DNA of 64,000 nucleotides from contig OZ231126.1 of the NCBI GenBank assembly GCA_965153355.1, positions 109,120,001 through 109,184,000 of the forward strand, written 5' to 3'. The translations under genes were made by a program, and so were the position numbers. Of this stretch, positions 39,710-49,520 are shown piece after piece. Under the pieces are notes generated by a model. It was not told the origin of the DNA and searched no databases. It was given only the letters and a program-made list of their open reading frames with translations. Every line of letters begins with the position of its first letter. Within the stretch, counting starts at the first letter, position 1. The DNA comes from Flaccisagitta enflata. Its lineage: Eukaryota; Chaetognatha; Sagittoidea; Aphragmophora.

Positions 39710-40250
39710 TTTTTTCGCACGATGAGCCACTGTCTTCTAGAAGAACTAATAACATTGACATAGACAATAATCAAAATGACTCAAATTGTTAAGGTATAAA
39801 AAGCAAGGAACATGGATATGGTTCATACAGAAATATCTATTTGGGCGGATGTTTTATTTATATGAGATAAGTTTGAAGAGGCTACCAAATGATGGAAATA
39901 ATTGTTGCCATTTGGATTTATTCTCTAGAATAAGACAAACCAAATTTAAAAGAACTGATGACATTGACATAGACAATAATTAAGATGAATAAAAATTTTA
40001 AGGTAGTAAAAGCAAGGAACATCGATATAATTCATACAGAAATATCTATTTCGGCGGATATTTTATTTATATGAGATAAGTTTGAAGAGGTTACCAAAAA
40101 AGGGTAATAATTGTTGCCATTTGGATTCATTCACTAGATTACGACAAACCAAATTTACATGATTTATAGGCACAGCAAAGAATCTATCTCTAGCACAATA
40201 AGCCACTGGCTTTTAGAAGAAGTAATGACGCAGACATAGATTTCTTTCTT
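39710..40250. repeat. Tandem duplication of about 220 bp
   Basis: 39783-40000 and 40005-40225 are direct copies with about one change per 10-15 bases (ggaacatggatatggttcatacag against ggaacatcgatataattcatacag). A partial third copy of the flank (gatgagccactgtcttctag / aataagccactggcttttag) shows that the unit extends into the start of the 91-aa ORF. No coding frame is kept across the copies. Confidence 0.8.
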
Positions 40251-40287
40251 GCAGTAGGGAACAAAGTATTTGAAGATTGTTTTGGTA

Positions 40288-41106
40288 TCATGGTCCTTGG
40301 TATCGGGTTTCATTTATAGTTACAGGAATAGGCTGCATGCTATTACAAGCCTCCATATTTTCATCTTGAGAGAAGTGTAATGAATAAGATATCTCAGGTG
40401 TACATTCAAAACCAAAAGCATCATTGTTTTGGCTTAGGGAGGAGCACTGCTGCTCTGCTGTCCTTGGGAAACTTTCAACTGCATTTTGTTGAAATATAGA
40501 TGATGGTAATGCCGCCGCTGCAAATGGCTGAGAGATGCTGCTCCACTCTTGTGATTGATGAAATAATGTGTAAGGTGCCAAACAATCTGGATTAGCACAT
40601 GGAATTGGTGACAGATTTGTGTTGCAAATATGGCTATCTAGGACCAATGTTTCAGGAGGTGAGTAGGCAGTGAGAAGCTGTAGACTTCCCTGATTTGAAA
40701 TATTTGTTTCTCCTGGCTCATAAGTCGCAGCAAATACTGGTTGAAAACCTTGAGTGATACCTTCAGCTCCCATAAACAAATTTGTGTCGTTTATTGGCAA
40801 AGGTACAGATTTTTGGATAATTTCCTCAAGTTCATTTTTTGAGCATTGACTCGCTTTCACATAAGAATTCCTATTATTCACCATGATGATTCGCATATTT
40901 TTCCTCTTTGCGGTTGTGAATGCTGAATTCTCAGAATCCATCTGAATAGCAACATCTCCAGTAGGAATCCCATGGCTAGTAACAACCATGTGCACACCTC
41001 GGGGAAGAACGGCACGACAAAGATTCTTTCCCAAAAATCTCAATTTTTGCCACGTTCTTTTCTCCCGTGGTGATGGAGGGGGAGGCGGAGTTGAACTCCT
41101 AGACAT
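40288..41106 (-). CDS. 272-aa protein with ESRP/fusilli-like RRM segment
   Basis: ATG at 41106 follows an acceptor (aattatctag at about 41128). A likely 5' untranslated exon ends at a donor near 41559 (GCTGGAG|GTAAAT). After a Pro-rich start, residues about 38-100 resemble the third RRM of ESRP/fusilli splicing regulators: HMVVTSHGIPTGDVAIQM, a helix with SENSAF, then YVKASQCSKNELEEII. The rest is low in complexity (Ser, Gln, Pro, Asn), as in the tails of those proteins. The RNP strands are degenerate and only one RRM is present, against three in host ESRPs. I infer a captured fragment of a host gene carried by the transposon. The match is from memory of the motif and needs a profile search. 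Confidence 0.45.
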   Translation of the reverse strand: MSRSSTPPPPPSPREKRTWQKLRFLGKNLCRAVLPRGVHMVVTSHGIPTGDVAIQMDSENSAFTTAKRKNMRIIMVNNRNSYVKASQCSKNELEEIIQKSVPLPINDTNLFMGAEGITQGFQPVFAATYEPGETNISNQGSLQLLTAYSPPETLVLDSHICNTNLSPIPCANPDCLAPYTLFHQSQEWSSISQPFAAAALPSSIFQQNAVESFPRTAEQQCSSLSQNNDAFGFECTPEISYSLHFSQDENMEACNSMQPIPVTINETRYQGP

Positions 41107-42424
41107 TGGTCTTTTTATACTAGATAATTGAAATTTTCAATTGAAAATTCATAAGTTAAGAATTTTCTTATGAGAACATCAACCATCTTAAGGGTGTACC
41201 AAGTGAGTTGTAAAAAAAAGAATTGACAAATCACAACTTCTTAATTCTTAAATAAATTTCTGTGGAAGATATCTAAAAATATCTTGGTATACTATTTTTG
41301 CATGTAAAATTTCTCTGAAATTAGATTGTTTGTTGAGCAACCACATAAGTTTAAAAATTTATGCTGTTTTAATATTTGTCATCATTTTATGGTGATTTTG
41401 TCAGTAAATGCTCAGAAAATCTCTTTTTTTTTGGTCATAGAAGCTAAGGTTTGTCTATCCTTTATATCACAACGGACTTAGCACACTCAGTTATATAAAA
41501 AAACCAATGAAGGAAAAAAGAAAGGAGAACGAGAATAAAAACAAGAAAAATGATTTACCTCCAGCAAATGATCCAAGTTCCAACGACTTTGTTGCTTGAC
41601 AATTGTTGATGGCAGTTTATTACAGTATAATGAGAATTTTTTGCAATTTGGAGGTGCAAATCAACTTAAAACGAATGAAAAAGTAAACTGGTCAAACAAA
41701 TTTTAAGAAACTGACAAGAAATAAGCTGTTAAAACTGAAAACAGTGAAAAATGATGTCAGGATCCAAATGCAATATTTTGAAACATGGCGCCAACTACAT
41801 TACAGTAGAAGCAAAGACAACCTACATTGGAGGAAAGATTTTAGGCATTTCAATTTTCTCCTTCAACTTGCGTTTTACTTCATCAGGACTACGTTTTACA
41901 TTGTTCCTACTTACAGGGTGTTTCACTCGTTTTGACCAATTAGGAATCAACATAACTTTTATCCTAAAAAAGCTAATCTAATTCTGTAAAAAGGTCTGAA
42001 TAGATCTTGAAGTGCAGTTTGTGTCACCAATTTTTTGTATTTGCGTTTTTGGTTTGAGAGCTACGAGAGTTGAAAGAAAACAACTTTACCAAGTCAACTA
42101 ACCTTGGCAGAAAAAAAATGGACAACTTCTTTTACTCGTTTCTGTTTAACTGTTGGTCTGGACCACAAAAACCTATGACTGTTTGAAAGCTCAAAAAATC
42201 TTAAAAATAGGATATTGTTGGACATTGTAGCTCTATTCATTTAGAAATGGCATAGGATTAAAGAAAAAAATTCCCAATGAAAAAATGCTCATTTCTATTT
42301 TTTTTTTTCATGTGAAAATTTACTTGTTCTGTTTTTGTCAATTACGCAACTTAGGATTGTTTTTGCTACTTGATAACTATAAGAAAATTGAAAACCTATG
42401 AAAATCACTTATCATGGCACCAAG
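41107..42424. other. Divergent intergenic region of the element core
   Basis: Lies between the minus-strand gene block and the plus-strand hAT-like gene, so promoters for both probably sit here. AT-rich. Apart from the likely untranslated exon ending near 41559, no motif stands out. N-terminal exons of the hAT-like gene may be hidden here but I could not identify them. Confidence 0.4.
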
Positions 42425-43511
42425 AACAAATTTCCGACTCAATTTCTACGAGGTGCGTTTTGGAAAAAGTGACTCTCTGTGGGATTCTTCCGCTTGGTAT
42501 GGCGTTTGGCACGACGAATCCAAACACGGGAATTCATAAAGGTGGTTTATCTTTTTAGTCCTGTGCCATCTAAGTCGATCGATTGATCTCTCATTCCAAT
42601 TTCCAATCAATGATACACTTGACAATATCCATCTGTGATCAGGTGCATGTACACTGATTCAGCGCAGCATCGAAGATCCGCTTCTTTGGATCGCGTGCCG
42701 GCGGCACGTGCTTGAATTGTACCTAGGTGTAGTTTGGAAGACTTGCTTCGGGAAATCTAAAGCGCCGGCAGATGCCTTGTGTGAAGTTCTGAGTGATTTC
42801 ATCGATGAAGAGGGGCTCCCACAATGTCTTGAGGCTGAATCAAGTCCGTATGTCCTGAAGATTGACGCGAAAGACGACTTACTTTCCAAACAAAAGAAGC
42901 GATTGGAGGATTTGGCAACGCACTTGGATGGAGAGAAAGTGGGGTCAAAGGCAAAGCCGCGCAATGATTATGGGTCAATGTGGGGATTGGTGAAGGTACA
43001 ATGAACGTGATTCAACTTATTTACTATTAGGAAAACATGAAAATCAGGAGTGAAAGCAGAAGCAGAGGCGGAAGCAGAATCACTATGTTGTGTGCAAACA
43101 TTTCCTGTGGTTTATATTTTCAGTTCTCTGCCGGAATCACATCATCAACCCGTCTCAGTCCTCCACCGGGCACTGATCGTGCCCGGTGGATGGCATACAT
43201 CATCAACTGTCTGATAATCCTCCACCTCCAAGACCGTCTGAAGTTGACGCCGCAACAACGCGAGGCAGTCTATGAAGTGTCCGTGTTTGGCGTATTTTTC
43301 TATGCCGAGTTGTGGTTCAGAGCACCATTTGTCACGGACTCGGCGCCGCTTGACTTGCATCTTTGGAAGATGCTTCCAAAATATGAGAAGTAAGACCGTT
43401 TTTCCTCTGCTTCTCTTCTTTGTCTCTCTATCTCTCAGTTTCTGTCTCTATCTCTTTGTCTCTCCCGACTAAGACAGCATGGTCCGTCAAAAATTGGGAC
43501 AAAATTGTTTA

Positions 43512-43565
<54 letters not shown>

Positions 43566-43899
43566 GATTTTGGCGTACGCGCATACTCGTTAGAATGATG
43601 AATGCTTACGCTTACGCTTACGCTTACAAGTACGCTGAGATTGAGGGAACGCGCGTACAATTACGCCATCACTGAGACAGACAGACCTTTGATGCAACTT
43701 TGTTTTAGAGTAATGTGGTCCACAACTCATCACTAGGTTGATCAGTAATTAGGTTGCTTGGTTGCAATTGCAAAGATCAAAAACCGCGCAAAACATCAAA
43801 TTCTTCTTTTTTTTCTTTCTTTCTTTCCTTCTTTCTTTCTTTCTTTCTTTTTATCTTTCTTTCTTTCTTTCTTTTTATCTTTCTTTTTATCTTTCTTTT

Positions 43900-43946
<47 letters not shown>

Positions 43947-43998
43947 ATTACTTTATTCCTTCTTTCTTTCTTTCTTTTCTTCTTTCTTTCTTTCTTTC

Positions 43999-44032
<34 letters not shown>

Positions 44033-44108
44033 TTTCTTTCTCATTCCTTCTTTCTTTCTTTCTCATTCCTTCTTTCTTTCTTGCTCTTTTTTTCTTTCAT
44101 TCTTTCAT

Positions 44109-44163
<55 letters not shown>

Positions 44164-44410
44164 CTCTTTCTTTCTGTCTTTTTTTCTTTCTTTCTTTCTT
44201 TCTTTCTTTCTATCTTTCTTTCTATCTTCCTTTCTTCCTTCCTTTCTTTTTATCTTTCTTTTTCTTTCTTTCTTTCTTTGCACAGTTTTTCGATTGTTTT
44301 GTCACTTGGTTATGCAACGATTCCAAAATCAAAACCGCGCAAAACATCCAATTCTTGAAGTCTTTACTTATTACCTCAAACCTTCATTTTTTTCTCTTTC
44401 TTTCTTTCAT

Positions 44411-44481
<71 letters not shown>

Positions 44482-45883
44482 ATCTTTCAATTTGACCAGA
44501 ATTGGCTTTACTGTGCAAGGGGGCAAGTGAATTTAGTTGTGCGCGTTGTGTACTCGTAATTGTAATCATACGCATAATCGTGTTTGCTCATGCAGTAACG
44601 TACGCAGACTCGTAATCGGTCTAAAATGCATCGCGTTGCCATCGCTGGTGTGAACACATATTCATGAATTTTTCTGTCTTACAAGCGAGTAGGCATAGTG
44701 AGTGAGAAAGCCTGTGAATGAAGCAATCCAACAAAGTGAGTGTCATAGAACAAAGCAGAGCGAGTCAGCCTAGTGAGGGACTGATTGGACTGTTCAAAAT
44801 GTGGGTTTCTGTGTCTAGAAACGTGCCCGCAGCGACATGGCCAGGACGCATTGTTCCTTTTTTTTTAGTCGCGTGCTACGCAACTTTACACCATGCTTTG
44901 TCGGTCCATTGGTCTGTTGGTCTATCGGTCCATCCGTCCGTCACACTTAACTTCATGTTTTTTTTTGCGGTCTTTGGCCTCATTGCTCCTGCCCAATTGA
45001 TCAAGTGAGCTCAGATATGGCCCCTGCCCACGCGGCTGGTGTAGCCGTGTGGCCTTGTTAATTTTCTTTATGCACTTTAAATCCACTTACATTTGCTTCC
45101 TCTTCCTCACCTCATATCATTGAGGCAGCTTTGTATTTGGCCTTGTTAACATATAAGGAGGAATGCTACGTGCAAAAAGATTGCCGACGGCTTACGTGAT
45201 GTCATGATGCGACAATGCTGGAGCCTTCAGCAACGACACGTTCCATTCGCCCTCTTTTCGCGATACGTGGAAGAGGATGAGAAGGCCGCCATGGCTGCTA
45301 AACTGGTAACGCATCTTCCTCCGTTCCCGTCGACTTCCGCTGAAGACAATCCTCCTTTGCCACCAATTCCGCCTTTCCAATGGGATACAAAGCCCGCCTT
45401 CCCAAATCTGAAATCCGGCAAGTTCTCGCGGCTGTCGCACTTCATCGGCGTCGAATCCCTGATTCTCTTCTCACGAGCGGTGAAAAACTGGCGGTGGCTG
45501 TTGCTTGCGCCAACGGACTGGCCTTCAAATGACGCCTACAAAGAAGCGCTGGAGATCGTTCGCGGAATTGCTGGGACGAATGAGCCAGCTGAGCGCCTTT
45601 GCGCTGTTGCCAAAAAATATTCAGTAAGATGGCTTCCATTCTCAAATTAACAAAGTTTACATTATACATTCCTTTTAGATAGCATACACGCGTCTATTTA
45701 TGTGTCGGTTAGTCAGTCGGCGCACATTGACCGTAACAACCCACTCTATCGTCACGAAAGTGGGTGACTTAGCTCTGTTTATTTTGTCTTAAGGCTTTTG
45801 GCCCGGCAAGTCCCGAGGATAGATCGGCAATGTTCGCCAACATTCTCTTGGCGCAATCCAAAGGCATTGATTCCATCAATTGA
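42425..45883 (+). CDS. hAT-like transposase-related gene, N-terminus not found
   Basis: Exons 42425-42541, 42643-42995, 43124-43389, 45158-45623 and 45794-45883, with GT-AG sites and consistent phases throughout; about 430 residues are visible. It matches a family of uncharacterised invertebrate proteins with a hAT-type core: NPNTGIHKG then, after the first junction, LIQRSIEDPLLWIACRRH (the C-x2-H motif), a conserved VTDSAPLDLHLW, and near the C-terminus EPAERLCAVAKKYS followed by an exon reading FANILLAQSKG. In relatives I recall Asp before the TT...NTG motif; here it is Gly (AFGTTNPNTG), so the catalytic site may be lost. Opposite strand to the MULE-like gene. It may be an accessory protein or an older insertion. 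Confidence 0.55.
43515..43563. repeat. (CT)n microsatellite
   Basis: Short CT run in the large intron of the hAT-like gene, followed by four copies of cttacg at 43605-43630. Confidence 0.9.
43805..44490. repeat. (TTTC)n microsatellite, about 600 bp in two blocks
   Basis: Imperfect TTTC repeats at 43805-44280 and 44395-44488, separated by about 110 bp that repeat the sequence just before the first block (aaatcaaaaccgcgcaaaacatcaaattctt at 43772 and 44326). The repeat plus flank was therefore duplicated as a unit. Phe/Leu/Ser frames are artefacts. Confidence 0.9.
44866..45057 (+). repeat. Dispersed short repeat (GGTCGGTC family), copy
   Basis: 'ttttagtcgcgtgctacgcaactttacacc' start, cggtccattggtctgttgg run, 'gcgtttggcctcattgctcctgccc' middle and 'gtagccgtgtggccttgtt' end. 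It lies in the large intron of the hAT-like gene, 100 bp before the next exon. Confidence 0.75.
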
Positions 45884-46750
45884 ATTAAAATGAATGTATG
45901 AAATGTCCAATGAAATGACATTTGATCAACAACAAAAAAGAACAAAACAAAGAAATTAAATTCTTTCGCCAGGAAAAAAAAACGAAATCTGGCTGCTTCC
46001 ATCTCAGTTTTCTTAAAGCTTTTGATGCTGTACCTCGATCACTTTTTAGTTGCGTGCTACGTGACTCTACACCCCACTATATCAGTCCGTCGGTCAGTCA
46101 ATTGGTTGGTTGGTTGGTCGGTCAGTCTCCTTTTTACTTTTTCAGCGTTTTTGAGCTTTTTGAACTGTACATAGAAACTAGTCCTGAGTGACAGGGCTTG
46201 AACAAGTCGCATGCGCGTACGGGTGGGAAGGGGCAGTGATGAAAAAGGTTAATCAAGCATTTTAGCAGGAGCAGCAATGCGGAAGAAGCAGTTTTATAGA
46301 CCGACCAACCAACATGGCGGGTTAAATTTGTATAGAACAAGGCCAGGTACACGGCTACTCAACTCATCTGCAGGTAGGCAGGGGCAAAGATTAAAGAGGC
46401 CAACCAAATGATGCAGGTTTGTTGGTTAGCATTTGATCCGACATTGTTTTTAGGTCAAGATGCCTTCAAACAAGCCCGCCCAGGCAACGATGCGTCCGGA
46501 CTGTGTCTCTGCATGTGGTGACTAAATATGTGAGATATATGGAGATAACGATGGACAGACAGATGAAGCGAAAGAAAAATGGAGGCTCTCAAAACACGTT
46601 TGTTGATCATTAGATTCAGAACAGGATCTCACCGTGGCCTATATCAGCCGAGAAACGCGGTTTTCGCACAGGCGTTATGGACGGACGAACCAACGGACCG
46701 ACGGACGGACCAACGGACAGACCCTCTTATAGAGATGCGTTCCTGACGGA
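45884..46750. other. Region after the hAT-like gene, mostly dispersed repeats
   Basis: Besides the pair at 46040-46380, another run of 'gacggacgaaccaacggaccgacgg' is at 46680-46730, probably a decayed copy. An exon-like stretch follows a ttgtttttag acceptor at 46446-46456 but is soon closed by a stop. No gene supported. Confidence 0.4.
46040..46380. repeat. Two dispersed short repeats in opposite orientation
   Basis: A plus-orientation copy at 46044-46175 ('ttttagttgcgtgctacgtgactctacacc', ggttggttggttggtcggtc) is followed by a minus-orientation copy at 46200-46365 ('gtacgggtgggaaggggcagtg' to 'aacaaggccaggtacacggctac'). Head-to-head arrangement, able to fold back. Confidence 0.65.
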
Positions 46751-46754
46751 CGCA

Positions 46755-48000
46755 TCTAAAAACCCCAAAAATATTCATATGGGGGTGTAACGGTATTTTT
46801 ACATTATTTTTTTTTTCAACTATTGATCAAAAGTGAGATTTTAGATCACGAATAAATATGTTCGGTGGCAGAAAAACATCACATGACGTCAAAATGCTCT
46901 CAAATCGCCCCAAAAATGCCAGTTTGGGGGTATGGACGCCCCTCCTAAAAACTTTTTTTGAAGTATCAGGATTTTTTATAATGTTTTGGATTATTAGCAA
47001 ACATATTTAACGGCAAATGCATCAATTTGAGGTTCTAGCGGCCTAAAAATACCTCAGAATGGCCACTTAGGGGTCTAGCCGTCTTTTCTCAAAATTTTTT
47101 TTGCCAGATTCAGATCTGCCATGAAATTTTTGGTCGGAAACGACCAAATTCAATGGCCATATAATTCAATTTTAGGTCCCAGAGCCCTAAAAACGCTTAA
47201 AAACGCCTAAAAACGGCCATTAAGGGGTCTGGAGGTGTTTTTTCAAAAAAATTTTTGCCAGATCATGACTTGTTATGAAATTTTGGATTGGTAGTAACCA
47301 AATTTAGTGGCCAAATAAATCAATTAGAGGTTCCAGAGGCCTAAAAATGCCTAAAAATGCCTAAAAATGGCCATTTAGGGGTCTAGAGGTCTAAAATCGA
47401 AATTTTTTTTGCCAGATTCAGACTTGTCATAAAATTTTAGTCTAGAAACGGATAAATTTAGAGGCAAAAATAAGTTATTTGAGGTCCTAATGCCCTCTAA
47501 ACACCCTAAAAATAGCAATTTAGGGGTCTAGAGGGCTTTTTTAAATTTTTTTTTTGCCAAATTCTGATCTGCCTTGAAATTTTAGGTTAGGATTAGACAG
47601 ATTTAGTGGCCAATATAATCAATATGAGGTCCTAGAGGCCTAAAAAAGCCCAAAAAAGCCTAAAAATGGCCATTTAGGGGTCTAGAGGTCTAAAATCAAA
47701 ATTTTTTTTGCCAGATTCAGACTCGTCATGAAATTTTAGGCTAGAAACAGATAAATTTAGTGGCAAAAATAAATTATTTGAGGTCCTAATGCCCTCTAAA
47801 CACCCTAAAAATAGCAATTTAGGGGTCTAGAGGACTTTTTTCAAAAATTTTTTTGCCGGAATCAGATCCGCAATAAAATTTTGGGCTAAGAGCAAGTAAA
47901 TTTGGTAGCAAAAATAAATTATTCGAGGTCCTAATGCCCTCTAAACCACTTAAAAAAGGCTTAAAAATGAAATATCTCCAAATTCCTTATTTTCACTGGA
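46755..48000. repeat. About 150-bp tandem repeat, 7-8 degenerate copies
   Basis: Each unit contains 'ggccatttaggggtctagagg', 'tttttttgccagattcagac', 'atgaaattttaggctagaaac' and 'ggtcctaatgccctctaaa'. It is found only on the right side of the core and has no partner next to the left arm, so it is not part of the inverted arms. No coding frame persists through the copies. Confidence 0.8.
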
Positions 48001-48228
48001 CTTTTGACACTTGATCCTACCTTCTGGAGCTATAGGCAAACTTTTTTGGGTATTTTGGAAAATTATTTTTTTTTCCTGTTCCTGATAGACCACATATTTG
48101 AGCCGAGTAGCGATTTGGCCAAAATTTTGGCAAAATTGACCCTACCCCAGGCAATCACACCTCCTCCCACATGTTTTCCCAAATGAGCGATCGCCTGTGA
48201 TGATTTTTGAATTTTCGTGGTTCATCCC
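48001..48228. other. Junction between tandem array and right arm
   Basis: Unique sequence linking the 150-bp array to the inner end of the right arm. No feature seen. Confidence 0.35.
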
Positions 48229-48249
48229 ACTGTTACATCTGCCTGTTTT

Positions 48250-48640
48250 ACTGATTTCAGGAGGGCTCACTGATTTGGGGCTACTGAGGATTGGTTGGGG
48301 ATTAGGATCATTTTACTGGGGTTTGGGCCTGTATTCAGAAATCTGAGCCTCAAGGCTGGGATTTGGGCTTTTAGGTTGGGATTAGGGCCTCAAGGGTAGG
48401 ATCCAGACCAACAGGCTCGAATTTGGGCTAACAGGCTGGAATTTTGGTCTTGAGGCTGGGATTTGAGCCAACAGGCTGGGATTTGGGAAAACAGGCTGGG
48501 ATTTTGGCCAACAGGCTGGGATTTTGGCCTCAATACAGAGATTTGGGCTTAAAGCCCTGGGGGGAGCATTTGTTATGATGGGAGTAACAGTGCATCCCTG
48601 TGTTCTGCAGGACATTGGCCCTTTGGGGCCGCTGCCCAAA
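48250..48640. repeat. 'aaatcccagcc' tandem block, right arm
   Basis: Reverse complement of the left-arm block: repeated 'ggctgggatttgggc' units followed by 'ggccctttggggccgctgccc'. Short chance ORFs rich in Pro and Ser cross it. Confidence 0.75.
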
Positions 48641-49219
48641 AAGTTATGCAAAAGAGATCTATTGAACCTTTGGCTTCACAAATGATGTAATTTTTTCTTC
48701 CTTTCAGCCTTGCTCGTCAGGATATTGAAAAGTCCATTTCCACATTGGATGATAAAATGAACTTCCGTTATTTGACTACAAAAAAACAGAAACAAAAACC
48801 GAAACTTACATGGCGAGACTTATATGAATGCAGTTCCTCATGAAAACAATCATAGGAATCCTTCCAGCTAACCTGCATTAGCATCCATGTGACATTTACA
48901 AAACATTCTTTTATGTAATTTGCAAGGTGTTGGGGTTAAAGGATGGGTAGATTGGCAGATTGTTGGGTTAAATGGTGAAGGGTGGCATTTCTGTATCTGT
49001 ACAGTAAGTTGAATTTTAATGTTATGTGATTGAACGAGTTTCAATAAAGTTATCCTCATAAAGCTGCAACCCTATTTTGACTCATGGATGTGAAGTAAAC
49101 AGAAATAGCAATCAATAAATGTGTAGTTCAGATTTTTTACTAAATGATTGTATACTAACAAGGCCAACACCTATAAGTCGCGAGTATGGATATATCAGTC
49201 AGTAGAAAAAACAAAATAG

Positions 49220-49480
49220 GTATATATATCATATTGTTGACTTTAATACAACTTACTGTTCATAAACAAAATATTGTATGCAACAACTGGTGGTTGAAGT
49301 TACAGCTGGCTATAATCTTACAAAATTGGAGCATTACAGCCGGCTGTAATTCAAACAACCAGTTATTCCAAACAAGATTTTGTTCATTGCAGCGGGCTGT
49401 TATTTCAACATTTGATTGTTGCAAACAATATTTTGTTTATGAACAGTAAGTTGGATCAAAGTCAACAGTATGATATATAT
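49220..49480. repeat. Nested palindrome in right arm
   Basis: Counterpart of the palindrome at 14822-15068. Its ends read tatatcatattgttgactttaatacaac and the inverted form near 49440-49478. Conservation in both arms shows it was part of the element before the arms diverged. Confidence 0.75.
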
Positions 49481-49520
49481 ACCTATCATGTTTTGTCCAT
49501 TGACTGATATAAAGATGAAA

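Noticed and set aside
43605-43630. Telomere-like acgctt repeat
   Set aside because: Only four units and not the arthropod TTAGG or metazoan TTAGGG motif; treated as a minor microsatellite.
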